From the NCBI GenBank assembly GCA_045637525.1, contig JAZTZP010000097.1, forward strand, positions 1 through 64,000: a stretch of 64,000 nucleotides of DNA, in the 5' to 3' direction. Below the pieces are notes generated by a model. The model did not search any database and was not told the DNA's origin. It saw only the letters and a list, made by a program, of their open reading frames with translations. Position numbers and translations under genes: made by a program. Below are positions 33,522 to 42,394 of this stretch, in pieces. How positions within the stretch are numbered: position 1 is the first letter of the stretch; each line of letters opens with the position of its first letter. This DNA is from JAZTZP01 sp045637525. GTDB lineage: Bacteria > Bacillota > Clostridia > UBA1381.

Positions 33522-33582
33522 TTTTTGCACCAAATAACAATATATATGTAAAAAACGTCAAAAGAATATTTTAATTTCTAAA
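33522..33582. repeat. Composite repeat: 40 bp from upstream of uxaC joined to 24 bp of the uxaC 3' end
   Basis: Bases 33522-33561 are identical to 60657-60696 (40 bp, shared core GCACCAAATAACAATATA). Bases 33559-33582 are identical to 62459-62482 (24 bp covering the last uxaC codons, KEYFNF and stop). Both matches are in the same orientation and overlap by the three bases CAA. Weaker similarity continues leftward (AATTTAAA and flanks). The simplest reading is a former uxaC-like locus deleted between its upstream region and its last codons. Confidence 0.75.
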
Positions 33583-33611
33583 CCAATGCTTGACTTTTTG
33601 TCAAGCATTGG
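33583..33611. terminator. Strong hairpin at the end of the polysaccharide locus
   Basis: CCAATGCTTGAC pairs perfectly with GTCAAGCATTGG around TTTTT. It lies 40 bp beyond the stop of the last gene of the leftward locus and next to the deletion scar. The T-run is short on both strands, so it may be a relic terminator of the lost gene or the terminator of the locus. Confidence 0.6.
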
Positions 33612-33650
33612 TGGATTTTTCGGCTTTTAAAGTGGCAAACTTGGGTTATG

Positions 33651-34943
33651 TCATTCATCCTGTAAAAAAAGACAGTTAATTTTTCTTAAAGTATCCTTAC
33701 ACATCGTCCACGAAGGGTCCTCCGGTCCGCAACACGTTCTTATCACTGTTCCTTTAATTTCGAAATCCTTGTATTTTTTTATTACTTCCTCTATTAATTT
33801 CCAATAAGCTTCGGATTTTTCCTCCCACAGTAAATCCTTACTGCCTATATAACTAACTCCTTCTCCTACAATCACATCAACATCCTTGAAATTTTTTAAA
33901 TTATTCTTAACATTTTCAAGCAGCTCGTCCACATTTTTTTTGATATTCATCATATTTTCCGCAAGCTTATCTTCAAGATAATTTTCCATCAGCAAAATCT
34001 TATCCTTATCAAGATTATTATAAAGCGCAATTCGTTCATACCAATCATCCTGTGCCGGACGTCTGCCCTCTCTTGAACGTCTCACATCCTCCTCAGTAAT
34101 ATTATTTAATATCAATTCATCCCTGTGTTCGTTAATAACATCGTCATAAATCCCCCACATGAAATACGGATGAAAATTATATATATCCATATTTCTCGGA
34201 ATTTGCCTTAAATCATCCCATGGTGTGTAGGAATCATAGGCAACCGGAATCTGCGGATGCTCTTTCTTTAAAAACTCTATAGCTTCTTCATGCTCATTTC
34301 TGAAACGATACAGCTCCTCGTCCGACAAATTATTCGCCTGTCCGTATCCGTTCACAAACGGGAGTCCGTTTGCTTCATTAAAAATCTCTACAAATGCGAT
34401 ACAATCGTCAAGCCCTCTTTTTTCAAGCTCATCGAGAATATAATGCTGAAATTTCGCAAAAGCCATAAATCGTTCATGCGGCGGTATTGCATATATAGTT
34501 TTTTCTATTTCATCACCCTTCGGATGAAACCAATATGTATGCAAAAAATACCATGAAGATAATATGATATACACTCCGTGTTTCTTTGAAGCTTCGCATA
34601 ACTCTATAAGCCTTGCAAGCAAATCTCTCTTTCCCGGCTCACCCACAATCCCTTGTTGTCTGGGAATTTTCTCAAATTCGCCGAATATATCTGTTATTTC
34701 TATTTCCCCAAGTCTTCTGCCTTCCAAATCATGAATTAAACCCGCTCCATCATCTATCCTGAGACAATTAAAGCCCCTTTCAACATGCTCGATAATTACT
34801 TTTTCCAAATCATCGTACAGTTCATATCCATCCGAATATATGAGCCACAACGGAAAGCTGATTGTTAGTTTTTTCGTCAGTCTCTTGCACACACCCTCAT
34901 CTTTTATCCCACTCTTTTTGCCGTTTACTTCGTTTTTGTTCAT
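33651..34943 (-). CDS. GH5/cellulase-like TIM-barrel glycosidase, cytoplasmic
   Basis: This is a 430-residue protein without signal peptide. A TIM-barrel pattern is visible, and the acid/base motif FVEIFNEANGLPF matches the 'NE' of clan GH-A glycosidases. FHPYFMWG supplies further conserved His/Tyr. The C-terminal half contains ILLMENYLEDKLAENM and VIVGEGVSYIG, the latter a possible nucleophile Glu. The exact family is uncertain: it could be a divergent GH5 or an unclassified clan A member. It is the last gene of the long leftward locus, 49 bp after its neighbour, and would process imported oligosaccharides. Confidence 0.65.
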   Translation of the reverse strand: MNKNEVNGKKSGIKDEGVCKRLTKKLTISFPLWLIYSDGYELYDDLEKVIIEHVERGFNCLRIDDGAGLIHDLEGRRLGEIEITDIFGEFEKIPRQQGIVGEPGKRDLLARLIELCEASKKHGVYIILSSWYFLHTYWFHPKGDEIEKTIYAIPPHERFMAFAKFQHYILDELEKRGLDDCIAFVEIFNEANGLPFVNGYGQANNLSDEELYRFRNEHEEAIEFLKKEHPQIPVAYDSYTPWDDLRQIPRNMDIYNFHPYFMWGIYDDVINEHRDELILNNITEEDVRRSREGRRPAQDDWYERIALYNNLDKDKILLMENYLEDKLAENMMNIKKNVDELLENVKNNLKNFKDVDVIVGEGVSYIGSKDLLWEEKSEAYWKLIEEVIKKYKDFEIKGTVIRTCCGPEDPSWTMCKDTLRKINCLFLQDE

Positions 34944-34992
34944 TTTTTACTTCCTTTCAACAATCTTAATATTTTAGGCAATTGCGAAATTT

Positions 34993-37266
34993 CTATTTTG
35001 TTTCTATTAATATTCTCGTTCCCGGCTCTGTTTTAATTCTGAGCGTTTGCTCGTCATTTTCATACTCTACGGCAATTTTTTCATTATCATTTCCGATTGT
35101 GTACACATTTTCTATATTCAGGCAGACATCATTTTTTATGCAATAATCGCCGCTTTTTGTGTAGCCTATATATTGATTTTCAAAATATCCCGAAACAAAT
35201 GTATTTCCGTTTTCCGTTATTGTCTCGCCATCCACCACAACTGTGATTTTATCTGTTTTTTCATTATATATAACCTTACCGCTGATATAAATTATCTCGT
35301 GCAATCCGTTTTCGGCATTATATCTCTCTATTGTCTGATTACACAAAGCTCCCAGCGGCAGAGCCTTTAAATAAAACGCCTCTTTAAATAATTCGGGATT
35401 TTCATTTCTTGACGGCACTTGTATTGCACCGTTTATAATACCAAACACTTCCTCTCCTGCATATGGTACATAGCCATGATAAATCATTGCTGTAAGCGGA
35501 AAATATGTTTCATTTGAAAAGAGCTTGAATTTACTTGGCGTCATTCTCCACGAACACCCCATAACATTTGCAAATGCATGAGAAAGCCCCTCGCTTGTTA
35601 TCGTAACTCCGTATTTTTCAAATTCTTCTACAACTGCCTTCTTATATTCCACCACTTCCTGCCCTGCCATTTTAACCTTTGGGTCAAAATCATAACGGCG
35701 TGCCTCACAGCTCAAAACATCTATATGATACGAATCATCAAGCTCCAGCATTTCCACGGTTTTTCTTACACGCTCCTGCATTTTCCCCGTTTTGTAATAT
35801 TTCGGAAAGCTCATTATCGTGCTTACGCCACCGCACCATATCCATGAATTAAGATATTTCCCTCTCGGATTAATTGCCGCACAATCAGCCTCGAAATATC
35901 CGTTATCCTCATACATATCATCGTAATTATCATGGAATGTCATACAGGCATTATATTTTTTCGCCTCTTTTATACACCTCTTCAGCTCCTCAAGAGTGCC
36001 GGCGGCCTCATTAAGCGTAAAAACATCGGGATATCCCGTGTCATGTCCCTCATGCTGCCAACCACACATTAGCATATATTGCTTTACTCCACCTGTTACA
36101 TAATACATTTTCTTGATATATTCAAGTGCATCCTTAAATTTTCTTACAGGCGCTCCCGGGTATGGGCATATGTCGTAGTAATAGAACAAGCAACGATCAT
36201 ATTTATCGGTTTTCTTTTTAAGCTCCTTTCGAAGATGAGGCAAACATTTTGTGTAATCTCCGTCAAATTCTGTCATTTCCACTGTAGGCGCATTTATTAC
36301 CTTAACCGACTCCATATCTCCGTAGCAACGGAGCCTGTAGGTAAGAGTGGCACCCAAATAGCACAGCTTTTCACCGTTTCTTTCGCAGATACTGTAGTGA
36401 ATTATATCATCTATAAACGGCGTTTCCACAAGCATACTTTTTGTATTGTTTGTTATAATACCAACATTTCTCACATAATATTTCTGTTCATAGCCCCAAG
36501 GATACGAGGCTTCGGCATCTATCAGCCTACCTTCTCCGAATATGGAAATCATCTTGCTTTTACCCATAAAAAACATATTCGGAATTTTAACATTTAAAAG
36601 CTCAAAGCCTTCTTTCTCTTGTATTTCATCTATATAAAAGCGTTCACCTTGGTTTTTAAAATCAAAGCCTACCGCATCATTTTCAAATCTATTGTTCGGC
36701 ACAAGCTTGGCATAGCTTTTTATTTCCGTGTCATTTTTTAGATCACGTACGCATATTACGGCATCAAATGTATTTTTTTCACGTTCATCCGCTTCAAGCT
36801 CGGCTCTCTTATATTCGTAACATTTCGGCTCGGAATGTGCCAAAATCCATTTCCTGCCGGCTCCCTCAAATGCAACGTTTATATCTCCCGCATATAAACT
36901 TCTTACCTCTTTCCCATCCACATTAAACGGAATGTATTCCATATCGTCATCCACTAATCTTACTCTGATTTCAAGTATGCCGGGATATTGGTCTCTCGGA
37001 ATATTCCACCTTATCGAGCTGCTCCATTCCTCGCCCTTCTTATAAAACATGGGCTGAGGATACATCGCCGTTATCGTTCTGCTGTAATGCGATGTATCGG
37101 CAGCGTCTATATTCATATGCCCGAAATTAAAATCTGCACAAAGCCTTGCATACTCATTTATGGGATTATCGCAAAGTGCTTGAAATGTGCATTTAATATA
37201 TATGGTTTCTCCCGGATAAAAATGCTCCTTTGAAAATTCAACTCCAATTAAATTTATATTACTCAT
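34993..37266 (-). CDS. Large cytoplasmic glycosidase-like protein (GH101/GH129-like or unclassified)
   Basis: This is a 757-residue protein without signal peptide. Residues about 1-120 form a beta-sandwich (EFSKEHFYPGETIYIKCTF ...). The middle is a probable (beta/alpha)8 barrel with a Trp/His-rich track: MLMCGWQHEGHDTGYPDVF, ACMTFHDNYDDMYEDNGYF, LDDSYHIDVLSCEARRYDFDP and GVTITSEGLSHAFANVMGCSWR. The C-terminus is another beta domain. The DDSYHIDVLS Asp and the TSEG Glu are candidate nucleophile and acid/base. The layout recalls endo-alpha-N-acetylgalactosaminidase-type (GH101) and GH129 enzymes, but I cannot place it firmly. The ATG at 37266 follows AAAGGAAGAG; the open frame upstream (to 37332) is not supported. 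Confidence 0.55.
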   Translation of the reverse strand: MSNINLIGVEFSKEHFYPGETIYIKCTFQALCDNPINEYARLCADFNFGHMNIDAADTSHYSRTITAMYPQPMFYKKGEEWSSSIRWNIPRDQYPGILEIRVRLVDDDMEYIPFNVDGKEVRSLYAGDINVAFEGAGRKWILAHSEPKCYEYKRAELEADEREKNTFDAVICVRDLKNDTEIKSYAKLVPNNRFENDAVGFDFKNQGERFYIDEIQEKEGFELLNVKIPNMFFMGKSKMISIFGEGRLIDAEASYPWGYEQKYYVRNVGIITNNTKSMLVETPFIDDIIHYSICERNGEKLCYLGATLTYRLRCYGDMESVKVINAPTVEMTEFDGDYTKCLPHLRKELKKKTDKYDRCLFYYYDICPYPGAPVRKFKDALEYIKKMYYVTGGVKQYMLMCGWQHEGHDTGYPDVFTLNEAAGTLEELKRCIKEAKKYNACMTFHDNYDDMYEDNGYFEADCAAINPRGKYLNSWIWCGGVSTIMSFPKYYKTGKMQERVRKTVEMLELDDSYHIDVLSCEARRYDFDPKVKMAGQEVVEYKKAVVEEFEKYGVTITSEGLSHAFANVMGCSWRMTPSKFKLFSNETYFPLTAMIYHGYVPYAGEEVFGIINGAIQVPSRNENPELFKEAFYLKALPLGALCNQTIERYNAENGLHEIIYISGKVIYNEKTDKITVVVDGETITENGNTFVSGYFENQYIGYTKSGDYCIKNDVCLNIENVYTIGNDNEKIAVEYENDEQTLRIKTEPGTRILIETK

Positions 37267-37354
37267 GATGGTCTTCTCTTCCTTTGTTTTCTGTATTTTT
37301 TTGGGTGACTCAAAACGAATCACCCAAATCATCCATCCTTACGGTTTTTACTAA

Positions 37355-38611
37355 TTATTCTGCCGTTACTGCTTTTTCAATATCAAAATTTGTGCAAACA
37401 GGCTGAAGCTTTCCGGCATTATCCCAAACAAACACCTTCGCTTTTGCCACATCCTCATATTGAGTTAAATCCATAGGCGTTGTTGCTCTACCAATCCCTG
37501 TATATCCTATTCTTTTTTTAGCGGTATATTGTTTATTCTGAGGTGCTACTGACCTTTCATCAAGCTTAACATCTATCAGCTTTCCGTCACTGTCGTAAAG
37601 AGCCGTAATCACATTTATTGCCTCATTTGTGTGAGTAACCCCATTTGCTACGGCATTGTATATAACTATAGCTTTAAATCTTGTTTCATCGCCCGTGATA
37701 TTGTGTATTCTATGTTCAACACCGTCAACCGTGCTGACAAATTCTATTCCGCAAATATCAAGACCCGCGTATGCCTCCTCAACCGGTGTAACCGGAACGA
37801 GCCATATATCACCGGCATAAAAGCGGTCCTTACTCGTTACCGTATTCTTGGTTAACTCTATAATATTTTCTCCCTCATTAAAACTATAGGTCCCCAAATC
37901 GAATAATCCCGTTGACGTTTTTGCCCCGAATTCAACAGCATCTCCATCATTAACTTTTATGGAAGCCGGCGAATTCTCATTTATACCCGAAGAATAGTAA
38001 TGATAAAAGCATACCTTATACTCACCGGCCGACGGCACATCAACCGTATAATTTGCAGTTACATAATCCGATGTAGTCCCGTAATTTGCCATTGCCGTCG
38101 TTCCGTCCATGCACTTGTAAGAGCCTGTGGTGCCTTTAACAGTACCACTTGCATTTGTAAATGTAAAATTCTCACCTTCAACAGGTGTAACCTTCACCGT
38201 ACCCTCATACACATTAATATCCTGAAGATATGATTCCATCATGTCTATTTGTGCATATGATTGAGCATAACATACCTTTGCATACTGCATAAGCTCGCCT
38301 GCAGCGTCTCTTATTTCAATGCCATGCCACGCTGCATTCGTAGGTATCTTAATGTCCACCTTTGTTTTTCCTTGACCCGATATACCGTAATTCGGTGTGA
38401 CAGGCACCTCAGTGTTTGTGTCTAAGTTTGTTGCTGTTACTGTCCATCCTTCTGTATCATATTGTGCATCTAATGCCACAGTCACACTTCCACCGTCTAA
38501 AACAGCAAATGATGAAGCGCTACTGAACGCCGCATATGACACATTCGCAAATGAGAGCATTAAAGATGCTATCATTCCTATTACCAAACTAATTTTCCCG
38601 ATTTTTTTCAT
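37355..38611 (-). CDS. Secreted beta-sandwich (CBM-like) protein
   Basis: This is a 418-residue protein with a Sec signal peptide (KKIGKISLVIGMIASLMLSF, cleavage after SYA). The first domain is Ig-like. A central domain (about residues 130-280) has the plan of the carbohydrate-binding modules seen in its neighbours (ANYTVDVPSAGEYKVCFYHYY ... FDLGTYSFNEGENIIELT ... AGDIWLVP). The C-terminus (TNEAINVITALYDSDGKLIDV ... AKVFVWDNAGKLQPV) is a domain that also ends the larger secreted proteins nearby. No catalytic domain is seen. It is probably a glycan-binding accessory protein. Confidence 0.75.
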   Translation of the reverse strand: MKKIGKISLVIGMIASLMLSFANVSYAAFSSASSFAVLDGGSVTVALDAQYDTEGWTVTATNLDTNTEVPVTPNYGISGQGKTKVDIKIPTNAAWHGIEIRDAAGELMQYAKVCYAQSYAQIDMMESYLQDINVYEGTVKVTPVEGENFTFTNASGTVKGTTGSYKCMDGTTAMANYGTTSDYVTANYTVDVPSAGEYKVCFYHYYSSGINENSPASIKVNDGDAVEFGAKTSTGLFDLGTYSFNEGENIIELTKNTVTSKDRFYAGDIWLVPVTPVEEAYAGLDICGIEFVSTVDGVEHRIHNITGDETRFKAIVIYNAVANGVTHTNEAINVITALYDSDGKLIDVKLDERSVAPQNKQYTAKKRIGYTGIGRATTPMDLTQYEDVAKAKVFVWDNAGKLQPVCTNFDIEKAVTAE

Positions 38612-38638
38612 TTTACTTTTCCTCCTAAAATTTTATTT

Positions 38639-41600
38639 TTATTTATCCAACTCGACAATGCTGAATGCTACAGGGCTTGTTCTTAATACCCCTCCGCCTG
38701 TCTGGCGAAGCTCTACATAGCTTGTTTCATCAAGCTCGTACACGCCCATATCATTCCAGCCTGCCGGAATTGACCTTTGATAAATCTTTGTGGTATTTTT
38801 TTTATCATTTTTATCTACTACCACAAAGTCATGCGGATTTAATCCGTTTGCTTCATTCGGCACACCATAAAACCATACCTTATATTTACCCGGTTTCAGA
38901 TTTTTCGGTGTGTATCTCGCTATTGCATAGCCATGGCTGTTTCCGCTTCCGCATCTTGTGTCTGCCAATCCCGATACACCCCAATTCCCTCTTATCTCCT
39001 CATATCCGTCATCATAAATGGTTATTGTAAGAGCTTCATCGGGCTCTGATTCAACATACACAGGAATTTCCGTTTCATCAATCACAAATCTGCAAGGATA
39101 TATACCATAATCGGGCATTCCTCCGATACTGATATTAAAGTCTATTCTTGTTTCGCCCGGCTTAAGCACAACATCCTTTACCTGTGTTTCAATTCCCGTC
39201 TCTTCCGGAGCAATCAGACTTATCTTAACATTCTTGCTCTCGCTTGTTTTATTTTCCGCAACAGCAGACATCGTCCATTCTCCGTTATGTATATGATAGG
39301 TTGGCGTTGGTGCATACAATTTAATCTCGGCTGTGTTATTAAGATGTGCATATTCCGCCGTTAGCCCTGCATTTTTCATAATCTCAAATGCCGCTCCCGA
39401 ATACGCCTCACTCCAATCTGCATCCTTGCCGTAACAGAAATTCGTTTGTGTAAGCCTTTCCTCGTCTGTACTGTCTTCCCATATTACTGTGCTTACGTTA
39501 TTTGTGTATACTCCGTCTATAGTTGTGTTTGCTGCCTTTCGCACAGCATAATTGGACGGCACATTCATTATCACATTATCCTTAAGAGTCCATCCCGATG
39601 AGCTTGCATCAAAGTAAAAACCGTTTTGCTGTGTTGACGGATTCATCGTCCTTTCATTTCCGATAATCACATTTCCCGATGCAATATTTTCTCCGTTTAT
39701 CGGGTCGGGTGAATAGAAATAACCACCGTCATAGAGCTTTTGCATGGCATTTTCTATTATGTTTCGGCTCACATTAAAGTTTCTGTGATACTCGGGCGGT
39801 GAATTTTCCCAGCCCCAGCCTACGGATATTCCCGTATACGGAGTATTCTTTATATGGTTGTTTAAAACATCCACTCCATCGGCGTAAAAAACAGCTATTC
39901 CGCAACCGCCCATATAATCCGTTGCAATATCATGAATATAATTATTCTCTATCAAAACGCTTCTCGGATACATTCTGAAATCATATGCCTTATAAAAGTC
40001 GTTTCCTATTTCTATCGCACTTCCCGATATATCCGAAAACTCATTTCCTTTTATTATAATTCCGTGGGTTCCTGTTTCAAACGCAACTCCGCTGCCGCCA
40101 AGATTTTTAAACACACAGTTTTCTATACAAATATTCTCTGTATATTCAGCATGAATTGCCGCCGGAGTACGAAGCTTTTTAAAGCCCTTTCGATACTGTT
40201 CATTTTCAATTTTCTCATCTGATGGCGGATAAAACATATTTGCCTGAATATCATATAAGCCCGACTCATTCGGATATGACCAATTTGAATGCATAAATTC
40301 TATGTTACTTATTGTGATGTTTTTCACTTTGTCATACATGCTTCCGCAAATGCTTATCAAATTATCCTCCGCTATCGGACAGATAAATTCACAATCGTTT
40401 ATGCTTTCGCCTTCCTCAGCCATATAATACACATATCCGTCACACAATGCCCATTCTCCGGGTGTGTCTATAAATTCCTTTGCACCCTCGAAAAATCCTT
40501 TTGAGGCTGTTAGCGAAACTGTGGAATTTCCCATTGCCGAATAATATGCATCGCAAATATCCTCATCAAGCATTATATAATCACACACCTCACTCGTTGT
40601 GGTGTTTAAAGATGATATTTTATAATGCCTGTTTGTCCATGATGAAACCGTTACCCAATGCACCGATTGATTTGAGAAGCTTTCAACCTCGGAAATGTAT
40701 CCTTTTTTTAAGGATATGCCATCGGCAATATACTCGCCACCGCCCGAAGCACTGCACAACTCGCTGTTTGGTTTTCGTGCAAGCGTTTGCTTTTGATTGT
40801 TTTTATAGAGCTGTCTGAAATCTGCACCCTCACGAACCGCCGCTCTGTAGAGGTTACCACCCACATTTTCCCAACCACTAATGCTCGCACCTCCCGATAT
40901 AACGGTTTTCTCATCGTCACAGCCCTTTATCACAAGAGTATTATTCCCTATATCAAAGCTGTTTTCATCAATTACAATCGGCTCGGATATTACATATGTG
41001 CCGCCTTTTAAAAGTATTTGTATATTTCCGTCTGTTTTATATGCATCGTCCGTCAACGCTTCAAACGCATCCTCTATTGAAGAAAAAGGCTTTTCCTCAC
41101 TTCCGTCTGCATCCTCCGCACTGAACGGTGAAACATATATTTCTCTCGAAATCGGCTCCTCCACGGCAAGCTTTTCAAAATCCGAAAGAGGCATCATCTT
41201 CGCAGTTTCCCAAAGAAACAGCCTCACTCCTCCGCCAACGCTTTCAAGCCCTAAAGCATCCGGGCTTATTGCCGTTTTTATCTTTTTCACAGAATATGGC
41301 TCTAATTCAAACATTTCCGTATGCACACTACTAAGATGCTCTCTGTTATCATAACGAGCTGCAAAAATATTTACATACCTTTTCTCTTGTGTGTCGTTTA
41401 ATATATAGCTGTTGAAATCAACATATCCTATATCGTCCGTTATCACGGTATCTATTACGTTGCCTGCCGAGTTGAGCGTTTTTTCTCCGAACGCAATAAG
41501 TGAATTTGTGCAAACTCTTTCAAATTTTACATCCGAAATACGTAATTGCTTCGAATCACCGTTCCCGACCATACGAACATATCCGTTATCTCCGCCCGAA

Positions 41601-42394
41601 AAATAACATTCTCCGAGCGCAACCCAGCCTTTTACCTGCATATTAACCGTTGCCGAAATAACGCCCTCTGCCGATACAACCTCAAAATTTGCCGATGCGG
41701 AATCTGATGAATTTCCGCAGGAATAATACGACACCTTGTATTTTCCACCCTGAAGAACCGGTCTCCACAAGCATTCATCTTTTCCGAAATATGTTGTTTT
41801 CCCCGATGCGGTCTTTACCGAGCTTGATGAATAGTCCACATATTCAAGACAATCGCTGTCTTGCGGGGTGATTGTTATTACTTCATTCTTTTTAGCCGTA
41901 CCATCTTCGCTTATTTCATCATTTACAGGAATAAACTTCACAGCCGACGCTCTTAACCCACCTGAAAAATTTTCATCCATCGAGAGCATAACGAAATCAT
42001 CACTGCCGAATACATATTCTCCAAGATAAACCCAACCGCTGTTTGTATTTTGCTGGTCTATATGTATATAATCCGTTCCATACACATTTTGAACACTTAT
42101 ACAAGCCGAAGCTGTATTTGAGCTGTATTTATAATTATAAAAGTATGTCTTATACGAAATATTGCAAGAAAGTGTTGGATTCCATTTGTAATATTCACCT
42201 CCGTAGTAGGTTTCTTCACCAAACGGTCCTTTTAATGAAACACTTTGCAATGCACCATCGCTGTATTCAAAGCCTTCATCATTTACATCCACCATAACTG
42301 TTCCGGGAGTTATGCTTGCAGCTGCCTTTACCGACAACATACACGCCATGTTTATAAGCATTACTATCGAAAGTATAAGTGATATTTTTTTCAT
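38639..42394 (-). CDS. Secreted multidomain right-handed beta-helix protein (GH141-like), paralogue 2
   Basis: This is a 1251-residue exported protein. The signal peptide (about residues 1-25) is followed by two related beta-sandwich modules (GWVYLGEYVFGSDDFV... and GWVALGECYFSGGDNGY...) and a linker domain. The long parallel beta-helix (about 415-950) begins REIYVSPFSAEDADGSEEKPF and contains ISNIEFMHSNW, GSAIEIGNDFYKAY and GISVGWGWEN. This resembles family GH141, which includes pectin (RG-II) fucosidase and xylan-active enzymes. A beta domain and a third sandwich module (GWNDMGVYELDE..) end the protein. The ATG overlaps the upstream stop by one base. It should be released or loosely bound, as no SLH domain is present. 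Confidence 0.75.
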   Translation of the reverse strand: MKKISLILSIVMLINMACMLSVKAAASITPGTVMVDVNDEGFEYSDGALQSVSLKGPFGEETYYGGEYYKWNPTLSCNISYKTYFYNYKYSSNTASACISVQNVYGTDYIHIDQQNTNSGWVYLGEYVFGSDDFVMLSMDENFSGGLRASAVKFIPVNDEISEDGTAKKNEVITITPQDSDCLEYVDYSSSSVKTASGKTTYFGKDECLWRPVLQGGKYKVSYYSCGNSSDSASANFEVVSAEGVISATVNMQVKGWVALGECYFSGGDNGYVRMVGNGDSKQLRISDVKFERVCTNSLIAFGEKTLNSAGNVIDTVITDDIGYVDFNSYILNDTQEKRYVNIFAARYDNREHLSSVHTEMFELEPYSVKKIKTAISPDALGLESVGGGVRLFLWETAKMMPLSDFEKLAVEEPISREIYVSPFSAEDADGSEEKPFSSIEDAFEALTDDAYKTDGNIQILLKGGTYVISEPIVIDENSFDIGNNTLVIKGCDDEKTVISGGASISGWENVGGNLYRAAVREGADFRQLYKNNQKQTLARKPNSELCSASGGGEYIADGISLKKGYISEVESFSNQSVHWVTVSSWTNRHYKISSLNTTTSEVCDYIMLDEDICDAYYSAMGNSTVSLTASKGFFEGAKEFIDTPGEWALCDGYVYYMAEEGESINDCEFICPIAEDNLISICGSMYDKVKNITISNIEFMHSNWSYPNESGLYDIQANMFYPPSDEKIENEQYRKGFKKLRTPAAIHAEYTENICIENCVFKNLGGSGVAFETGTHGIIIKGNEFSDISGSAIEIGNDFYKAYDFRMYPRSVLIENNYIHDIATDYMGGCGIAVFYADGVDVLNNHIKNTPYTGISVGWGWENSPPEYHRNFNVSRNIIENAMQKLYDGGYFYSPDPINGENIASGNVIIGNERTMNPSTQQNGFYFDASSSGWTLKDNVIMNVPSNYAVRKAANTTIDGVYTNNVSTVIWEDSTDEERLTQTNFCYGKDADWSEAYSGAAFEIMKNAGLTAEYAHLNNTAEIKLYAPTPTYHIHNGEWTMSAVAENKTSESKNVKISLIAPEETGIETQVKDVVLKPGETRIDFNISIGGMPDYGIYPCRFVIDETEIPVYVESEPDEALTITIYDDGYEEIRGNWGVSGLADTRCGSGNSHGYAIARYTPKNLKPGKYKVWFYGVPNEANGLNPHDFVVVDKNDKKNTTKIYQRSIPAGWNDMGVYELDETSYVELRQTGGGVLRTSPVAFSIVELDK

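Noticed and set aside
33583..33611. Insertion-sequence terminal repeat
   Set aside because: The perfect inverted repeat is a compact hairpin with a 5-nt loop. No transposase or paired end is nearby, so a terminator is the simpler reading.
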